Part shown: in pieces, positions 1 through 12,585 of the stretch
How the letters are laid out: each line of letters opens with the position of its first letter
How positions within the stretch are numbered: the first letter of the stretch is position 1
Origin: Isoetes taiwanensis
Taxonomy: Eukaryota; Streptophyta; Lycopodiopsida; Isoetales; Isoetaceae
Reading direction: 5' to 3'
Length of the DNA: 64,000 nt
NCBI GenBank assembly: GCA_021234155.1
Contig: JAJEKV010000028.1
Coordinates: 14,665,835 to 14,729,834 of the forward strand
Program-made: the position numbers and the translations under genes
The notes under the pieces: generated by a model
Told to the model about the DNA's origin: nothing
Databases searched by the model: none
What the model saw: only the letters and a program-made list of their open reading frames with translations

Positions 1-224
1 CATTACGTATTGCTCATGAGAAAGAAAAACGTGGAGGAGTTATCTTGTCCCGGTAAGGTGGAACAAGTATGAAAATGAATGCATATATAAAGATGACTAA
101 CTCCATCAAATAATAGAAAATGGAACTACCCCCAATAAAAGAATATGATAAAATGGAAACTCTGGACGCAGATATGCTATCCAACAAGGTCAAAACAAAC
201 ATGATAGAGAGGGAGAGAGGTGGG
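1..224. other. Left edge, A-rich, no gene
   Basis: Only short chance reading frames occur here. The plus strand is A-rich. It may be the outer part of the LTR-like block that follows, but similarity to the DNA in front of the second copy (about 6,300-6,445) is patchy. Confidence 0.4.
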
Positions 225-405
225 CGGAAACTTGTGGAGCCTAAACGGAGAAGAAAGAAAAAGAGCTCAAACGCCGGCGACCGGAAAATGAAGAAGGAGG
301 CGTATATAAATAGAGATGTTGGGGAAAGGACGTTCCCATCCAGGAATGTCGATTCTATTGCTACCGCATAGAATCGCGGGCATTCCTAGATGGGTCCTAA
401 GATGT
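225..405 (+). repeat. LTR-like block, copy 1, with TATA box
   Basis: This stretch matches about 6,446-6,632 in the same orientation. Both copies share a GTGGAGC start, an AAGAAAGAAAAAGAGCT stretch, a GAAGAAGGAGG motif, a TATATAAATAG TATA box (about 303-313 here) and a TTGCTACCGC segment. The copies differ by many small indels and substitutions, so they are old. Paired direct blocks about 6.2 kb apart with a TATA box suggest the two LTRs, or an LTR and a relative, of one old retroelement. No pol gene is readable between them. Confidence 0.45.
303..313 (+). promoter_or_regulatory. TATA box in LTR-like block
   Basis: TATATAAATAG is a strong plant-type TATA box. It recurs at the matching place in the second copy (about 6,531-6,541), which argues that it is the element's own promoter and not a chance AT run. 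Confidence 0.4.
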
Positions 406-3400
406 ACAACTATTAGTTGGCCGATAGAAGAGGAATCTACCCGCAAAAGAAGAATGAGCAAACTAGACGAGAAGAAAAAAGGAAGGGAAAAGTTTAAAAA
501 AGGAAAAAGATGGGCAAAAAGGACGAAGGAAAAAGAGATTCGCAAAGGGGGCAAAACAAAGAAAATCACAAGCAAGGCTGATTGAGCAAAAGGATACACA
601 AATACAAGGGCAAAAGAATATAATATATTGACAATCGGCTGCGGGAAAGGAGAGGAACTAAGTCAAAATAAAGAGGAGACTGTAAAGATAGAATAAAGCC
701 ATACGCATCTAGAGGTAGTAGCATGATACAATGGCTAGCCAAAGCAAAATTAAAAAGCAAAGGGGTGGTAAATCAAGACTTTCAACAAGGTGGACTACTT
801 GAACTTGTAGAGTCAATGGGATGAAAGAAATAAGACAAAAAATGGAGAGAAAAAAAGGCAAATAAATGCAGCGTAAAGGCACTATGCAAAAAAGTGTTAA
901 TGGGATCAAATGAGAGCAAATGAAAGGATCTAAAAAATAACTAACAAGGAACTAAAGACAAACTACATACAAGAACTCAAAAGACACCGAGCAAGAAAAA
1001 CACCTAAAACACACATAAAGCATATGACTTAATAATGGATAATGCTTCCATGTACATGGCTAATCGGGCAAAGAAACTCAAGGCCCCGGAAGGGGTACGC
1101 ATATCAAAAAGAACAAGGTACTTAGAGGAACGCTTAGAACTAAATAGAACGTAGCCTAAAGCCATCGTAATTGGGAGAACAATAACTATGTTATACCGTA
1201 ATCACGCATGCAGTATAAGTACCAACTAGGATATTCAAGATAAAGGGAATGATCCTCAGAAAAGGAAACCGAGAGATCAGCCATTGTACTCAAGAAATCG
1301 CATCGGAACAAGACGTATTAAGGTACCAAGAGCTAAAGAGAGTAGAGAAATAAGCGTTAAAACAAGGTACACTCAAACACTATAATATAAGACCAAAAAA
1401 AACCGAAACAAATTAGGATCAATCATAACAAATAGAACTAAAGGAACCAATCGAGAGAATGCATAGAAACCATAACACTAACGAGATCTAGCAAGGCAAG
1501 GCAACAAGAAGGAGAGCAAAATGGAACAAAGAAAAAATGCAATGAAAATGGAGTCCGCCTACAAAAAAAAAAAGAAAAGAATAGGATTCACTCATGGTAC
1601 TAAAAAGATCAATTTTAAAAACAAAGAGAGGGGCACATGGCAAAAAGCATAAATAGAGCAAAAAAGATGGAATGAAGAATACTACTTCATTGGAAATGGA
1701 GTAAGATGGGACATAGAAACAAAAATGCTTGAAAAAGCAATAAAAAGGAATAAAACCAACATGGCAAATGAAATGTAATAAAGCTAGAACAAAGAACCCT
1801 CACAGCTAAAGGAAATAAAAGAGGCAAAGAAGCTTACAGAGGAAACAAGATAACACAAAACTAAGTCTGCAACTAAGGCTAAACCAAAGAATAAGAAGCA
1901 AGATCAGCCATCACATCAAAAATAAGCAAGCCAAGAAGATGAAAAGAACCAATGCTTAAACAAAGAAGGAGCTGATCGTTTAAGAAAATAGGATAAGTCA
2001 AGAAACAAGTAAAAAGAAAAATGATAAATAAAAGAACTAGAGCAAGTAGATGCATGATGAAATGAACCAAGGCAATTCGCTATTGAAGAGAACTAATAAA
2101 TGAAAATGAGAGGGCAAAATTTAAACGAGTAGGGGAAAAGCAAATAGAGCAACGAAATGAATAAATAACCATGACAAAAAAGGATGGAACAAAGTAGCAA
2201 AAAAACTAAATGAACAGCCACAAAAGCAAATTTACTCTAATGAAATGTAAAATATAGACAACTATTAATGCAAATATATGGTAGAAAAAAATGATACAAT
2301 CTAAAACAAAGAAACAAAGCAAATAGAAATTTTAGGAATGAACTCCAAGGAATAAAGTTCACTTCATTAATTAACCCGTAAGACTAAAGCCAGATCTTTG
2401 AACCAAAGCGCATTTCAAACGAAACAAGAGTGCATATCAACAAATACATTCATAATGAAGGAAATAACGACTGAGAAGGTAAGCAAACATACATAGTCCA
2501 CAAATCAAATCTTGAAAATTGCCTAAGAATGTGATGAAAAAGGAACGATGCAAAACAACATAGAAAACAACGCGGCAAGAATGGAATAAAATGGATCACT
2601 ACGTGAAAACATGAAATTCGGACAAAATGAACAAAGAAAAAAGAAGAAACCGTGTAGAAATGTAAACACCATCCAAAACTAGGATTCCAATGCACCATAC
2701 TTATACCAACATCGCCTATAATTAACCAATGCAGGCTGTGTCATTGGCTGACAAAAAGCGAGAAGACCTCAAAACCCAATTTAGACACAAAGATTCATAT
2801 AAAGGGAGCGTGGCAACTATTCTCGACGGCCACAAAGGCATGAAACTAAAAGGCCATAAGTTATGAGCAAAATGCAAAGGGATTCACAATATTTTTTATA
2901 CGGTAGAAAAGAAGCTACTCTAAAAAGAAGGCAAGTAAGGTTTGTCAATGTTTTAGAGGATAAACGGCTATAGAAGTTATGGGATTAACGTAATGTGACA
3001 AAAAAGAATAATACTCTGAAGGGTCAACCCGACCAATGGTGACACAAGAGTGCTTGCTTTGTGAAATCAACAACAATCATAAGAAAGGGGCAAAGTGCGA
3101 TGAATCCCAAAGTTAGTTAGAGCCACAAATATTCAACAACAACATAAAGCTTCAAACCACTCCAATCTATATCACGATAGCCCTACCAAAATCAAATCTG
3201 AGCAAGATATAATGACAATTTTGAAAAATAGATGATTTTAATAGAAGGCCAAAATAAAAAATTTGTGTAAAACAAAGTCAAATATCCAAAGTGTCAAACA
3301 TCCAATGAAAGGTATCCATCATCATCCGCCTAGCATCTCTAGACCAAGAACTTCCAAACAAAGACCATGCAAGACAAAATAACTCAAATAACACACTGTA

Positions 3401-4824
3401 TACAAGTCATAAAATGAAGCACATACCAGAAAATACAACTAAGCGAAAGCAAACATAAGCTAGAAGCATCAAACTAAACTTTGGAGTATAAAATAGGAAC
3501 AAACCGCAAGAACTACCTAGAATACCTGTGGCAAAGTACAATTGGCCCAACAAGACTAGATCTAAATAAATGTGTTGCAACATGCTAAATTGCGAACTAT
3601 GCTAATCTCACGGGCAAAGACCAACATAGTAAGTGAACAAATGCTACAGCCAAGTCAAATGACTAAATTGAACGCCACGCTCCTGCATAGGAATGATGGA
3701 ACGGGCCATATAGACCAATTGAACAAAAGATGCAAGTTGAAAGCCTTAGGACAAACAAATGGACGCTATTGGTATCCCCTAATAGATAAGCCTAATATCT
3801 TGCGGAACACTCTTATGGGATACTGCCTCCAATACTTCTACAGAACCTTTAAAATTTATAGCATGCTCATAGATCATCATGTACCAACCAACAAAACAAG
3901 ATCGACACAAAACAATCTCTTCAAACAGTGACCCATGTACTTTGTTAGATCTGTCCAATATGCCATGAGACCATGCAAATGCAATCAAAGCTACAAGAAA
4001 ATGTGTAAGCAAGAAGTTAAGGAAAGGTAATCTTGGAGCTTTAACCAAATGTTAGCAAATGTGACAAAGAGATGACGATATATTCAAGATCCAACATGTT
4101 TACATAACCTACTAAATAGAGAAAGGAAGGAAGATGAGGAAATGAGTAGAAATTCGAGAACTTTATAGGGCCCGGCACCGGAGTAATACCTATATATTTG
4201 ACTTAAGGAAAGACATGGCCGGGTAAAGGACGGCCTAAACTGGCCGATCCACACTTCAGATTTTGTGCTTGCCGCAAAATATGGAAATGGGAAAAATATA
4301 GATGTTTCTGCCAACTATTTTATGCTTTGGAAGAGAATAGAATAGGAAAAGAAACTTCCCTCGCCAAGTCTACCTTAGATGCACCCTAAGGCGTAAAGAT
4401 ATAAGTGAGAAAAATTGTCTACATTGTGCTTCCTGAGCAATGAAGCTATCAAGGACCAACCAAGTAAGAAATATCTGGCTGTGTGAAAGGGACCACCTAG
4501 CTGCATCTCGTTGTCCTAACAAAATGGATGCTTGAAACCCGCAAAACAAAGTAAAGATCAGCGAAGCGGTGACAAACTGGGCGAGCGCATCTAAATAGAT
4601 GGGCTTCCTCTCGAGAAACTGAAAGGAAAAGATCTGAGAATAAGGAAAACTAGACTAGCAAGGAGGAGAGAAAAAGATGGTGCAAGAACATAACAACCGT
4701 GATACCCTTCAAATCCAAATTTTGCATGCAATTTAGCTGTAAAAATGATCCTTTGATAATGATCCATGCTAAGAACATTGAAGAATATAAAACCCTACCA
4801 CCTCAGATCCGCTAACCCTTAATG
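406..4824. other. Long A-rich stretch without recognisable genes
   Basis: The plus strand is strongly purine- and A-rich, most clearly from about 440 to 3,000, with many GAA, AAA and GGA runs. Frames are short and none resembles a known domain. A sense-strand A bias between two LTR-like blocks is what the inside of an old or non-autonomous LTR element often shows. That reading is inference, as no gag, protease or reverse transcriptase motif was found. Confidence 0.4.
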
Positions 4825-5055
4825 GGCAAAGATGGGTGAGTGCACAAAAAACAACACAAAGTCAAGTATCGAATTCCCAGCAAAGATGGTGAGTGCATAA
4901 AACACACAAAGTGTCGCTATAGATCTCCCCGCCCCATACCGTGATCCAACCCACGCGCATGGTGAGTGCACAAAACACAAAAGTCAAGCACTGATCTCCG
5001 CAGCAGAGGCGGAGTGCATAAAACACAAAAGTCGTTATATAGATCTCCTCGCTAC
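4825..5055. repeat. Four-unit dimeric tandem repeat
   Basis: Four diverged units each carry a core close to GGTGAGTGCACAAAACACA, starting near 4,834, 4,889, 4,959 and 5,009. Units 1 and 3 continue with a GTCAAG-type tail. Units 2 and 4 continue with a GTCGCTATAGATCTCC-type tail. The alternation points to duplication of a two-part unit. No coding sequence is seen. Confidence 0.6.
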
Positions 5056-6445
5056 TTTCAGTGGAAATTATAATGAGAGGCTCCACCTTATATATTCAGT
5101 GCACCTCGTAACTACCTAGCTTGTCCTTAGAACAAATTGACAAAATGACGTGTTTTAATTTAAAAATCGGAATAGAGAATTAAAGTAATATCTAGAGAAG
5201 ATGTTAGTCAATTCCATGCACTCGAAAGCCATATCCATTACTTCCACACATACGCGACAATCCTCAAAATCAAGGTGGCCTACAAACCTGTAAATCCAAG
5301 GAGGGATCCGGACACACGCTAAAAATATAGCGCGGTATCGAGTAGAACCATTCAGATCGGCCTTCGAAGCCTTACATAAATATGAAATCATCATATATGC
5401 AATATTGCATGAAAAGCTACCTATGGACGCCCAACACAGCAAATCAAGAGCCTTGTTTTGGCTTGTTGTAGAAGCAAAAAGGATAAGCATGAGAAAACTG
5501 TATGAATGAGACCGCCTGCATCGAGAGACATGTGCGTGTCAAGTGCTTGATGCAATAGGAAGGTATGGGAAGACTCGTAGACCTAATTAAAAGCAAATGC
5601 AATGGACGATCACCTGATCATGGATATTACCAAAGAAAAATTCAACATCTTGGAACTTACTCCGTAAGTATGCTACATCCGTAATGAAGGAGACAACTAA
5701 TGCCACATCGAATGAAGGAAAGCAAACTGCGGGATCTTCGTGCAGGTCGTATACCTTGAACTACTCTTCAACCTGTGATGAGTCTCATCCAATCTCATAT
5801 CTTGTGGCCGACAATTTATAAGCCACAAAACGCATTCTCTCTCAAGATGCCAAAAACTCCCTGAAGACATTGAAGAAAACCATGAGTAAGGTGATAAAAC
5901 TTTCTGCGATGAACTCAAGAAAACGATGGTATCTTGCTTATGCAATCCATGCCCCATCGCGACTTCGCCCAAAAGCCAATCCAAAGATGGGACCCCACAG
6001 CCTAGGCTTAGAACGCCAGCAACCGGAACTATCATAGCTTCATCACTGTACCCGTAATAGGTCACAAAGGAGACTGATCCCCTCGGAGGAATTTGATCCA
6101 GCCTCGATCATGATGGCGCCACACAAAAGAAAACCAAGGCCAGCCTGGATCCTAAATTCAAGCCTCGACTACATGATCTTAGGAGAAGCTGGCCGGGTTT
6201 GCTTTCTAATCGAAAGCTAGTTATAAAGACGCATAAAATCCCTAAAAAAGCATATATAAGAATGATGCAAATAATATTCAACAAAACCGGGGCTTGTATC
6301 TATGAAAACCATGGCACAAATTTTTGAACCAAAACGCATCAAAATGGAAAACTGCAACATAGATGCGCTTGGATGGAGCACTCCATGAGCACCTAATACG
6401 TAATTCGGTATAGCGAGAAAAACACTCAAAGCACAATGAAGGAAG
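5056..6445. other. No recognisable gene
   Basis: The longest frames (111 aa at 5,155-5,490 and 122 aa at 5,697-6,065, both minus) show no recognisable motif or repeat. I see nothing I can support here. Confidence 0.4.
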
Positions 6446-7056
6446 AGAAGCAAACTGTGGAGCCGTAAACGGTAGAAGAAAGAAAAAGAGCTTCCAAGAG
6501 AACGCTGGCGATCGAAATGAAGAAGGAGGCTATATAAATAGGGAGATGCCGTGTATGACGCCCTATCCAGCGCGAATGTCAATTTATTGCTACCGCGAAT
6601 AGAATGCGGCATTGTATGTGGATGACTTCATCGACTTTTACGCCGGAGCACCCTACAGAGTATAAAGCAAATTGCTCCAATTCCTCATTGCAGATTACTG
6701 GAGCCTACCGACAATACACCCTCCCAAGGGATCTTTTATGCTGCCCGTGTTTGGGGCTTTCAAATATAAGCTAAAGGTCCTACACGCAGTGAGGGAGAGT
6801 ATCCAAGAGTGCATCCTTACTTCCCTTTACTTACACCCTGAAATAACCTTTGTTGCCAAACCCTCTGTACAAATTTCAATTTTATACTGCTTCGCAAGAC
6901 TCTCACTCATGGCTCTCTAGATAGAGCCGGGCGATCCCTAAAGGAATGCAAAAGAGGGAAGCATCTTGAGTATAGAACCCGTGGTGGGCCTCGCATGTTG
7001 GTGATGAGGTCTATCCTTTGTAGGAGGTCAGCGACTCAGAGCCCAATATTCGGCCT
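6446..7056 (+). repeat. LTR-like block, copy 2, with TATA box
   Basis: The first part (to about 6,632) matches 225-405 and carries TATATAAATA at 6,531-6,540. It continues through a pyrimidine-rich stretch ending in an ACTCAGAGCCCA-like sequence just before a possible primer-binding site at 7,057. That order (TATA, transcribed LTR part, PBS) fits a plus-strand LTR whose internal region lies to the right. No gag-pol is readable to the right, so the element would be decayed or non-autonomous. Confidence 0.4.
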
Positions 7057-7073
7057 TGGTACCATTGAGCAGG
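7057..7073 (+). promoter_or_regulatory. Possible retroelement primer-binding site
   Basis: TGGTACCATTGAGCAGG resembles the plant retroelement primer-binding site for initiator tRNA-Met (TGGTATCAGAGC), with one substitution and a two-base insertion. It sits directly after the LTR-like block. The mismatches keep this tentative. Confidence 0.3.
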
Positions 7074-9599
7074 TCGTGGTCGCTATTCAAGCCGCAAGCT
7101 CGCGAAGGAGAGGAAATAAGAGAAGCGTAGAAAAGAGACAAAACCCTAAAGGTCATTGGGCTATACCTTTTAACTTCTTTTGTTATGCTGACATCAGCGC
7201 AGCATTTATCGCCTTTGACTGCCACCACGCGGAAGAATAATACTTTCTCACTGCCCCACGCCAAAGTTCTTAAAATTTGTCCTAGATTTGTCAACTCTTT
7301 GGCGTAAGAACTTCCCCAACAACACCAAGATATATTTTAAGTACCGTAACGGGGATTTATTGTGAAGGGAGTGCATTCCTAATGGCTACATCGTGATTTT
7401 TATTTAATACGTAACTACCAATTTGTTCTCAAGAAATCGCAAATATGGTGGTATTTTGTGACTGGCCTGCTATACATTTATAGAGAGCGATTCATATTTG
7501 AAATATACAGCCAGCATTCCATATTTGAAGCTTTACATTTTTGTTTCACAACGCTGGAATCTTTTAGAATATGCAAGAGTATAATTTGCGTGTCCTTACT
7601 CCAGTCAACGTACTCAAATAATTTTAAACAATTTTTTCGCATAAAAGTTTAGATAGACAAAATTTGATTATATTTATTTATATAAAAAAAAAATTGATAC
7701 AACCAAAAAGATGCTTTTGAGGGACAAGCTAGTTATGGTCTCCTCAATTTTCTAAAGGCGAGCCAAACTGGCCGTAACAGGCGATAGTAACCCTTGGCAT
7801 GGATGGTACAAAGATTGGCATCTCCAAAAGCGCTACTGGCCAAGTAAGCCTCGCCAGCCTCTTGCAACGCAAGGATGGCGAAAGTCTAGAACCGCCGGTC
7901 GGTCTTTGAATTGTTGGCTATCTCGTGTGACCAAGCGTACCGGGAAGGGAGCCCGTGAAAGAGCTCGCGGTCTTTTGATACTTACGATTTCCCCTTTTTA
8001 ATTAAAGCCACCGCGGCCCTGGCCCTCAATCGATGCGCTTTGGGGGCGCTGCTCTTGGGTCTGGGTCGACTTCTCGCGGGCAAGGTCTTGCCCCCCGCTG
8101 GGTGGACTGCAGGAGGAGGTGCCGTGATCCATTCGACCTTGCCGTAAGCGGCGTAACTTCTGTGGCCTTCCCAATACCCCTGGCAAATGGGCCTTGGCCA
8201 TTTCTCCTTATATGCACTCCACTTATGAGCCGCGGATTTTCGCGCCGCTCTTCTTAATGGTGGGATTCTCCACCGCCGTCACCGTGGGCGCTGGGCTGAC
8301 ATCTTGCTCAAGGCTTGGCTATGCTGCCGTGCTGGTCCTATCTCGGGCTGGCAAGCTCCCTCCTCGCTTGCCGTGCTGTTGCTCGCCCCCTCGTCGGGCT
8401 CTTCTTGTGTCAAGAGACGGGCTGCGCCATGCTCGCCTACCCTCGGCGAAGCCGGGCCGGGCCGCGTGATCCTCGTAGTAGTTCCCTCAAGACGATGGCA
8501 GTCCCACGCTTGCATGTCCATTGAATTGCTATCATAGCCGGCCCCGGCACAAGGGGATCTCAAAAATCTAAAATACAACTCAAGGTTAAAGTAGACAGCA
8601 TGCACCTTGTATTATGTTTATAAGTCGCTAGTTCCCTCTCCTGTAATTTTCCTATTGTGGCTCAATAACCCAAGATCAGGGCTTTTGTTGTGCTACATCA
8701 TGACATTAACCATTGCCATGTCAGCCCATGTGCATGAGTGAAAACCCAAGAGCGAATTTTGCCTCTATGGTTTTAAGGCTTACAGGGGCCTAAGCATCTG
8801 AATATCATCTCTACTTCAGGCATGTAAACTATTCCCCATGTACTCATTCCAAAGATATAAGACTAATGATAAGAATTTCACTCTGAAGATACCTAATTCA
8901 AATACGCTTCTCACTCTTTCCAAGGGAGGAAGAGTCATAAGCCATCGCGATCTTAGGGCCCCGAAATTTACTCACTCGGGACATGTAATCGGGCCTTTAC
9001 AGTATGAATTAAGTTCAAATTGGTTACCGCTGGGTGGTTCACGGCTGTCAAAGGTGCTACAGTAAATGAGTCAATGCCCATATGAACAGTAACTTTCGAT
9101 TATTTGTTATATGGTTCAAGTTATAATTGTCTTCTCATGCATTACTTAAGGGACTTATAAAGAAGAATTGTTGCTAGAATCAACTTGAATCTAAGATTTG
9201 CTAAGCGCATTTATCATATTTTCATCAAGAAGATAGCGGCCCAAATAGAGAATCGAATGTTTTAATGAAACCAAGCATAAATTTTCTTCAATATAATCCC
9301 ACAAAACCTTCAACTCGAGATAATCATATATCGACTTCATATGGCGCATTGTCCCTGCTGCAAAATCAATAGGACAACTCATATGGACGGCGTTCGAGCT
9401 TATCACTTTGACTTTGTCAAAACATTAGAGAAGTTCCCATATTTATCCGAGCATCGAGCGTACTTCAATGCGGTGCTGCTAGCCGATGGTTGAGCCCCGG
9501 ATTGCAAAATATTGAAGTTGGATCTTACCGCATTTAAATCTAACTCTCAAGAGAAATCTTCGCAGGATAATGCAAATCAGGGCATGAAGAAGCTCTCAG
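7074..9599. other. No recognisable gene; GC-rich island inside
   Basis: About 7,080-7,990 and 8,540-9,599 hold only short frames. Between about 7,990 and 8,540 the sequence turns GC-rich with overlapping frames of 62-108 aa on both strands. That is what high GC does to stop-codon frequency, and none of them has a recognisable domain. The sharp composition change suggests an insertion of different origin. Confidence 0.35.
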
Positions 9600-9800
9600 C
9601 TGCAAGGTGAACATGAGCAAGAGCAGGGCACCGAACATGAACTAGAGCAGTGGACCGGCCGGGCGAAGAACCGGAGTGCAGGAGTAGGAGCGTGGACCGG
9701 AGCAAGAATCGAGTAGGAGCGTAAACCGAACCGGAGCAGAGCGTAAACCGGAGCCGAGCTGGAGCCGGATATCATCAAGAATATGGCCCGACCGCGATGA
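9600..9800. repeat. Degenerate minisatellite rich in ACCGGAGC
   Basis: Short units related to ACCGGAGC, GTAGGAGCGT and GAGCAAGAGC recur many times at irregular spacing. This gives a long open frame on the minus strand that I take as a by-product. Unit length varies, so it is a decayed minisatellite. Confidence 0.5.
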
Positions 9801-11329
9801 ACCGGAGCAGGCAAGAGCCTAATCGCACATGAAGCAAAAATAGAGGGAAATCGTAACAAGGATCTAAATCAACAAAATCTACCTATTACTCACTCTGACA
9901 TCGGGTCGATGTTGGTGTAGAGACCGGATCTGCGTGATGAACTAGAACTAGAGCTTAAACTGAAATCAAAATGGATCTTAGCACGGCCAATCAACTGCAG
10001 GTTATGTAGCTCGAGCCGTATGCACTCCAAGACTATTACATGTGGGCTAGCTACATGATTGAAGGAAATACTACAAGAAACTCTCTCTTTAACAAAACTC
10101 GGCGAGGCGCTAGCATACTTCCCGCGGATCGCATCCAAGAGATCTCCGGCCCATCACTACTTCGATGTAATCCATGATGCTCAACCTTCCTTCTAGGGAT
10201 GGCGGCTTAATGAGAATGCACTATCCATAAAGCAAGCATTTGCACCACAATCAACCTCTCGGGACATTTCACACAAATGTAGGGATGAAGAATACCTTGG
10301 TTGACCTTATCCGACATGGAATAAAACATGTGTCAAGAAAATGTGGAAGGAGTCCGAAAAGGCGTCACCGACGAGATTCCTACTACTGACCGCCCCCGTT
10401 TTCCGAATCGGATGAAGCGCCTAGGCATCCACGGCACATGGCCAGCTCCCTCCACAAGAGGCAAAGATTAGCTTCCCTCTCCGACGCTGCCACCGGCAGA
10501 TAAAGGTCCCCAACCGCCCGACAAACTACATAGGCTCAGTCCAGACATACCATACGCACCAGGTGATCGAAAGACCACTATATCTCTTGCCTACGCTTAG
10601 AAGAGCTTCCATTATCACATCGAATCGGCAAAAACCTAATGGCTTCTTCCAGTCTCCGAGACCGTAGACAACATATCTTTGGACATCCCCACGTAACCCC
10701 TTCAAAACAATCTCAAAGTGCAACACATCATCCCGCTGTGATCTACCCCTTACCGAAAAAAATTTGATGCGCATATCGGCCGGACGCAGAGCCTTGCCTT
10801 AGATTGCAAAGCTTTGTGACTGATGTGTGCCGGGATGATCGGGTGTCTTCAAAGCAAGCCCGAGCTCAAGTAAAGGAAAGCAGCAAAATTCAGAACTCGG
10901 GCTTCTCAAATAGAGGAGTAAAACCAACTTTTTAGAGCTGGCCCTTGAGGAGAGTAGCTAAATCAACCCAACTCTGTTCCTGGGCCGTGGGATACTTCCA
11001 TGCGAGGGTGGAGCCGATCACAAGCCCGACCGATTCAAAACCACTTTGCGCTTGGACCGGTGCCGCCAAACTTTTCTCTCGCTGGCAGTTGATCTGAAAT
11101 CGCATCGCTTTAATCCGCAGAGTTAGAAGCAGATTCATGTGAAGCAACATGTTCCTTGGAGCTCTTATTGGCAGTTCAATTGCAAATCGCTATACTTGAA
11201 CAAGCCGACTCAAGCCAGAATAAAATCAAACTTCCTAATAGATGTAAAATCACCTCAACACGAAAAAAATGCTTTTAGATCAGAGCAAAAGTAAGAACCG
11301 TAAGGATTCTGGTTCAAATCGGGTTACAG
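9801..11329. other. No recognisable gene
   Basis: Frames stay below about 85 aa and none resembles a known family. Composition is mixed. Nothing else stands out. Confidence 0.35.
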
Positions 11330-12000
11330 GACGCATTAACCATCAGGTTCCGCAAGTAGCCGCGGTGCTTTTGCTCTCATCCACCATCGTGGTCTTCCTC
11401 GTGGTTAGGATGCAATGTACTGGCCTCACCCAGAGGTAGTGGGTTCAAGTCCCGCTGCACCTTTAAAATGTGACAAAGATGATTTGATAACCTATGCCCC
11501 GGTGGTGTGGGCAACTCCTATAAGAGGATTGGGGGGGTCCTGGGGAGGTCCTTGGTTTCACCCCTTGCGTACCCATTTCTCGTCCGGCCCCCAAATTCCC
11601 CAGCTGCAAGCCTCCCCAAGGAAGGGAGCCTTTAAGGGGAGTGATATAGTGTGGACGCATTAACCATCAGGTTCGCTGTGGGAGCTGCAGGATCTCGCTC
11701 TCATCCAAATCATCATCGCGGCCTCTCGTTAGATGCCGGTGGTAACAGGATTGGGGTCCGTGTATAGTTGTCAGCCACACTCTTGGTTTCACCCCGCGTG
11801 ATCGATTTCGGTCCGGCCTCCCAACACCCCTAGCTGCCTTCGGGCGAGGGAGTCTGGAGGGAAGATAGTGTGACGCATTAACATCAGGTCCTGGCAGGAT
11901 CTCGTTTCATCTAAATCATCGCGGCCTTCTCGTTAGATGCACGTACTTCATACCACTCTAGAGGTAGTAGATTCAAGTCACGCTCAGACTTTAAATGCGT
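11330..12000 (+). mobile_element. Tandem SINE-like cluster with tRNA-Glu-like head
   Basis: Three related units each begin GACGCATTAAC(C)ATCAGG at 11,330, 11,654 and 11,872. Unit 1 is about 324 bp and most complete. It carries a pol III B-box-like GGGTTCAAGTCCC and a preceding GTGGTTAGGATGC, in the order found in plant tRNA-Glu genes. Unit 2 (about 218 bp) has lost that head. Unit 3 keeps a worn copy with TAGATTCAAGTCA. Head-to-tail repeats of a tRNA-derived SINE, or one SINE expanded by duplication, fit best. Confidence 0.5.
11395..11460 (+). tRNA. tRNA-Glu-like SINE head (not a functional tRNA)
   Basis: The order is GTGGTTAGGATGC, then an anticodon-arm-like TGGCCTCACCCAGAG, then GGGTTCAAGTCCCGC. 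It parallels plant tRNA-Glu, but bases are missing in the anticodon loop and the acceptor stem does not pair. I read it as the pol III promoter region of a SINE. Confidence 0.45.
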
Positions 12001-12585
12001 CACAAGCACCTCCTCACAATTGTTCATGGTCAAATCCCCTTTGGTTTATATACCTGTCCCTCTTAGAGAGCAATCAACTCAACTAAATAGGGCATGGCCA
12101 GTGCTATGATCCTATCTACCGAGATTATGGCCTTGATACTATGTGATGCCCTCAAACAAGCTGCTAAAAGATATTTGGCTTCTTCCAATAGTCAATGGTC
12201 ATGTCCCCTACTATTGTGAACTATTAGAGGCTATCATATTTTAAGGGAAAATGCCTTTTATTTCTATAAGGATTATAAATTATAAAAGAAATGAATGAAG
12301 GAATGAATGTATTTTTATCGCCTACGAAGAACAATTGACTTATGGGACCCAAAGCGAAGAGAATAACAAGTTTACTACTATCAAGGTTAAAACTCCTCAT
12401 CCTGTAAAGGATACCTTGACGAAAACCTGGCAATAAGCATGGTGGATACAAATTGTACAATAATATATAGGCTAAGTTAGCTGTAATAAACCCTTTTAGG
12501 TTAGTCCCCAATGGTCCTGATATTAATCGGTGACATATGTCAAGATATTCATACATATATCGTGATAAATACATGAAACGCCACA
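12001..12585 (-). repeat. Candidate 3' LTR of the gypsy relic
   Basis: On the minus strand a TGTGGCG start at 12,585 follows a purine tract read TTCTAAGGGGTAGAA (12,586-12,600). This is the usual plus-strand-primer plus LTR start of gypsy elements. It lies beyond the integrase end of the pol relic, as expected for the 3' LTR. The far end of the LTR was not found, so the left limit is a guess. Confidence 0.4.

Noticed and set aside
7990-8540. Overlapping frames in a GC-rich island, possibly plastid or mitochondrial DNA
   Set aside because: No organelle gene could be read in any frame; high GC alone explains the open frames.
9596-9859. 87-codon Pro/Ala/Ser-rich frame as a gene
   Set aside because: It follows the minisatellite units and has no other support.
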